In this document: piece after piece, positions 62,581-64,000 of the stretch
How the letters are laid out: every line of letters starts with the position of its first letter
How positions within the stretch are numbered: the first letter of the stretch is position 1
Assembly: GCA_016200325.1 (NCBI GenBank)
Contig: JACQEZ010000016.1
Coordinates: forward strand, 186,001-250,000
Direction: 5' to 3'
Origin: Candidatus Manganitrophaceae bacterium
Lineage (GTDB): Bacteria; Nitrospirota; Nitrospiria; SBBL01; Manganitrophaceae
DNA length: 64,000 nucleotides
Made by a program: the position numbers and the translations under genes
The notes under the pieces: model-generated
The model's database searches: none
What the model was told of the DNA's origin: nothing
What the model saw: only the letters and a program-made list of their open reading frames with translations

Positions 62581-63420
62581 TTATACAGAGGAGCTTTTCC
62601 CGTCGACGAAAGGATCTTCCACTTCCCGAAGATGAGTCACATCTCCCACCAAAATACGCCGGAGGCTCCGGTCGCCCATCCGGATCACCAGCGCACCATC
62701 TTCTTCGACCTGCTCCGCCCATCCTTCGAACTGCTGTCGGGCCGTCTGAACATGGACCCGCTTTCCCAGGGTCTGACAGCGCTCGCGCAGCTGTTGGAAC
62801 AAGCGGGCCTTCTCGCTTTCGATCAAAGGATAGCGTTGAACGAGTTGGTTGAAGATCTCGATTAAAAGATCGGACCGGTCGACCGGCTGGCCGAGGAGAC
62901 TCTTGAGTGAGGTGGCAACCCCCTGGAGCTCCGCCGGAAAATCGGCTGAATCGATATTGACATTCAGCCCCACCCCGACGACCAGAGGAGGAGATTGGTC
63001 CCCGCGGCTCTCCGTCTCCAATAAAATCCCGCCGACCTTTTTATCATCAAGAAGGATGTCATTCGGCCATTTGATCTGAGCGGTGAGTCCGGTGACCTTT
63101 CCAATCGCATCGACCACCGCCACTGCGGTTGCCAGGGAAAAGAGGGGAAACTCGCGGACCGGCTGATAAGGACGGAGCAGCAAGGAGAAGTAGAGGTTGA
63201 CTCCATGAGGTGAAAACCAACTCCGCCCCAAGCGCCCTTTTCCCTTCTCCTGCGCTTCGGCGAGGATAGCGACCCCCCCCGGCAAGCCTTGTGAGGCAAG
63301 CTCCAGCGCAACCCGGTTCGTCGAATCGACCCGATCGAACAGCAACACCTCACGGACCCATTCGCGCACCTCGGTGTGGCTGCGGCAGTGCTTTTCAATT
63401 TTCGCCAGATCGAACGCCAC
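62581..63420 (-). CDS. birA: biotin--[acetyl-CoA-carboxylase] ligase
   Basis: 279 residues, GTG start with AAAGGAG six bases upstream. Catalytic-domain motifs: DSTNRVALELA, GKGRLGRSWFSPHGVNLYFS (the GRGRxG-type loop), KWPNDILLDDKKVGGIL, and a C-terminal SH3-like domain. It has no N-terminal helix-turn-helix, so it is a monofunctional ligase rather than a repressor of biotin genes. Confidence 0.93.
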   Translation of the reverse strand: MAFDLAKIEKHCRSHTEVREWVREVLLFDRVDSTNRVALELASQGLPGGVAILAEAQEKGKGRLGRSWFSPHGVNLYFSLLLRPYQPVREFPLFSLATAVAVVDAIGKVTGLTAQIKWPNDILLDDKKVGGILLETESRGDQSPPLVVGVGLNVNIDSADFPAELQGVATSLKSLLGQPVDRSDLLIEIFNQLVQRYPLIESEKARLFQQLRERCQTLGKRVHVQTARQQFEGWAEQVEEDGALVIRMGDRSLRRILVGDVTHLREVEDPFVDGKSSSV

Positions 63421-63421
63421 A

Positions 63422-64000
63422 CTATCTCCTTTGCGGATGGGAAGAGGGGGTCATCTCAAGACTGAGATCGGCGGCCGGCGCCGAGTGGGTAAGCGCGCCG
63501 ACCGAAATCATATCGACCCCGCAGGCCGCGATCGCGGCGACCGTCTCCAGCCGCACGCCGCCGGAGACCTCTATTTTTGTCGCCGGTGCGGTGCGCCGGA
63601 TCAGCGCCACCGCCTCTTTCATTTGCGGCAGGGTCATGTTGTCGAGGAGGAGGATCTCCACGCCGGCCTCAAGCGCCTCTTGAACCTCGGCCAAAGTCGT
63701 CGTCTCGACCTCAATCTTAAATGGATGTGAGAGGGCGGCGCGTGCCGCCTGGATCGCCGGCGCCACCACTCCGGCCAGCGCGATGTGATTGTCCTTGATT
63801 AGGACGAGATCCCCCAGATGGAAGCGATGGTTCCATCCGCCGCCGAGCCGGACCGCCTCCTTCTCGAGCGACCGGAGACCCGGGGTGGTTTTCCGCGTGT
63901 CGACGATCCGGGCGCCGCTCCCGGCGACCTGATCGACAAAACGACGGGTCAGCGTCGCCACCCCCGAGAGACGCTGCAAGAAATTGAGCGCCGTCCGCTC
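63422..64000 (-). CDS. nadC: nicotinate-nucleotide pyrophosphorylase, C-terminal part (5' cut by window end)
   Basis: About 192 residues read open to the window edge, starting [16 protein letters not shown]. NadC hallmarks: [41 protein letters not shown], and the late [29 protein letters not shown]. Converts quinolinate to nicotinate mononucleotide in NAD synthesis. A single base separates its stop from the birA start, so nadC-birA-coaX is one operon. Confidence 0.95.
   Translation of the reverse strand, partial: ERTALNFLQRLSGVATLTRRFVDQVAGSGARIVDTRKTTPGLRSLEKEAVRLGGGWNHRFHLGDLVLIKDNHIALAGVVAPAIQAARAALSHPFKIEVETTTLAEVQEALEAGVEILLLDNMTLPQMKEAVALIRRTAPATKIEVSGGVRLETVAAIAACGVDMISVGALTHSAPAADLSLEMTPSSHPQRR

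Overview
The window reads as one continuous piece of a Gram-negative bacterial chromosome with moderately high GC. It carries outer-membrane assembly genes (lptE, lpxC, a porin, several lipoproteins), type IV pilus ATPases, an hrcA-grpE-dnaK-dnaJ heat-shock operon with a CIRCE operator, and many housekeeping genes. There are no insertion sequences, prophage structural genes or CRISPR arrays. The mix of genes (a GGDGT/PKTIDND-type phosphofructokinase, multiheme cytochrome c, many NHL/TPR secreted proteins, Fur-controlled metal import) fits a member of Nitrospirota or a neighbouring phylum. That placement is inferred from gene content only and was not tested by a search.

Layout. 0-3.5 kb: the 3' end of a DksA/TraR-type zinc-finger gene, two small unknown genes, a TPR lipoprotein, an M48 metalloprotease lipoprotein, a DUF4124 protein and tRNA-Val(CAC). 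3.6-12.1 kb, minus strand: a redox/metal region with a four-helix membrane protein, an unusual ApbE + Tat signal + FMN-binding fusion, a porin, a zinc ribbon protein, Fur, and an FbpABC-type metal ABC importer. fur and fbpA have near-identical promoters, each with a Fur box at the start of transcription. 12.1-20.2 kb: an RMD1-like membrane protein, leuS-lptE-holA, rpsT, murJ and an AT-rich HARE-HTH gene. 20.2-30.9 kb: lpxC; a tightly coupled glgA-pfkA-Cas4-like nuclease operon; a remnant of a zinc alcohol dehydrogenase; priA; a parvulin-type foldase; glmM; a tetraheme cytochrome. 31-37.6 kb: a TPR protein, a PilZ protein, a PilB-like ATPase with extra C-terminal zinc ribbons, AlgH/YqgE, a response regulator with an HD-GYP domain and an NHL-repeat lipoprotein. 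This forms a likely surface/pilus and cyclic-di-GMP group.

37.8-42.7 kb, minus strand: a compact three-gene operon of an unrecognised 334-residue protein, a Rad50/SMC-like ATPase and a UvrD-type helicase, driven by a strong promoter about 290 nt upstream. It looks like a DNA-processing module and is the best candidate here for an undescribed system. 43.2-54.6 kb, plus strand: pgpA, a CinA-family gene, thpR, recA, pilT, recX, alaS, a phasin-like protein, mltG, deoB and a RidA-family gene. This is the familiar cinA-recA-recX-alaS order with pilT inserted. 54.6-64 kb, minus strand: a SurA-N protein, an RDD protein, rsmE, dnaJ, dnaK, grpE and hrcA behind a CIRCE-regulated promoter, then coaX, birA and nadC (cut by the window end).

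Start sites were chosen from ribosome-binding sites and gene overlaps, so several genes are shorter than the longest open frame. Function calls come from reading motifs by eye. No database search was run.
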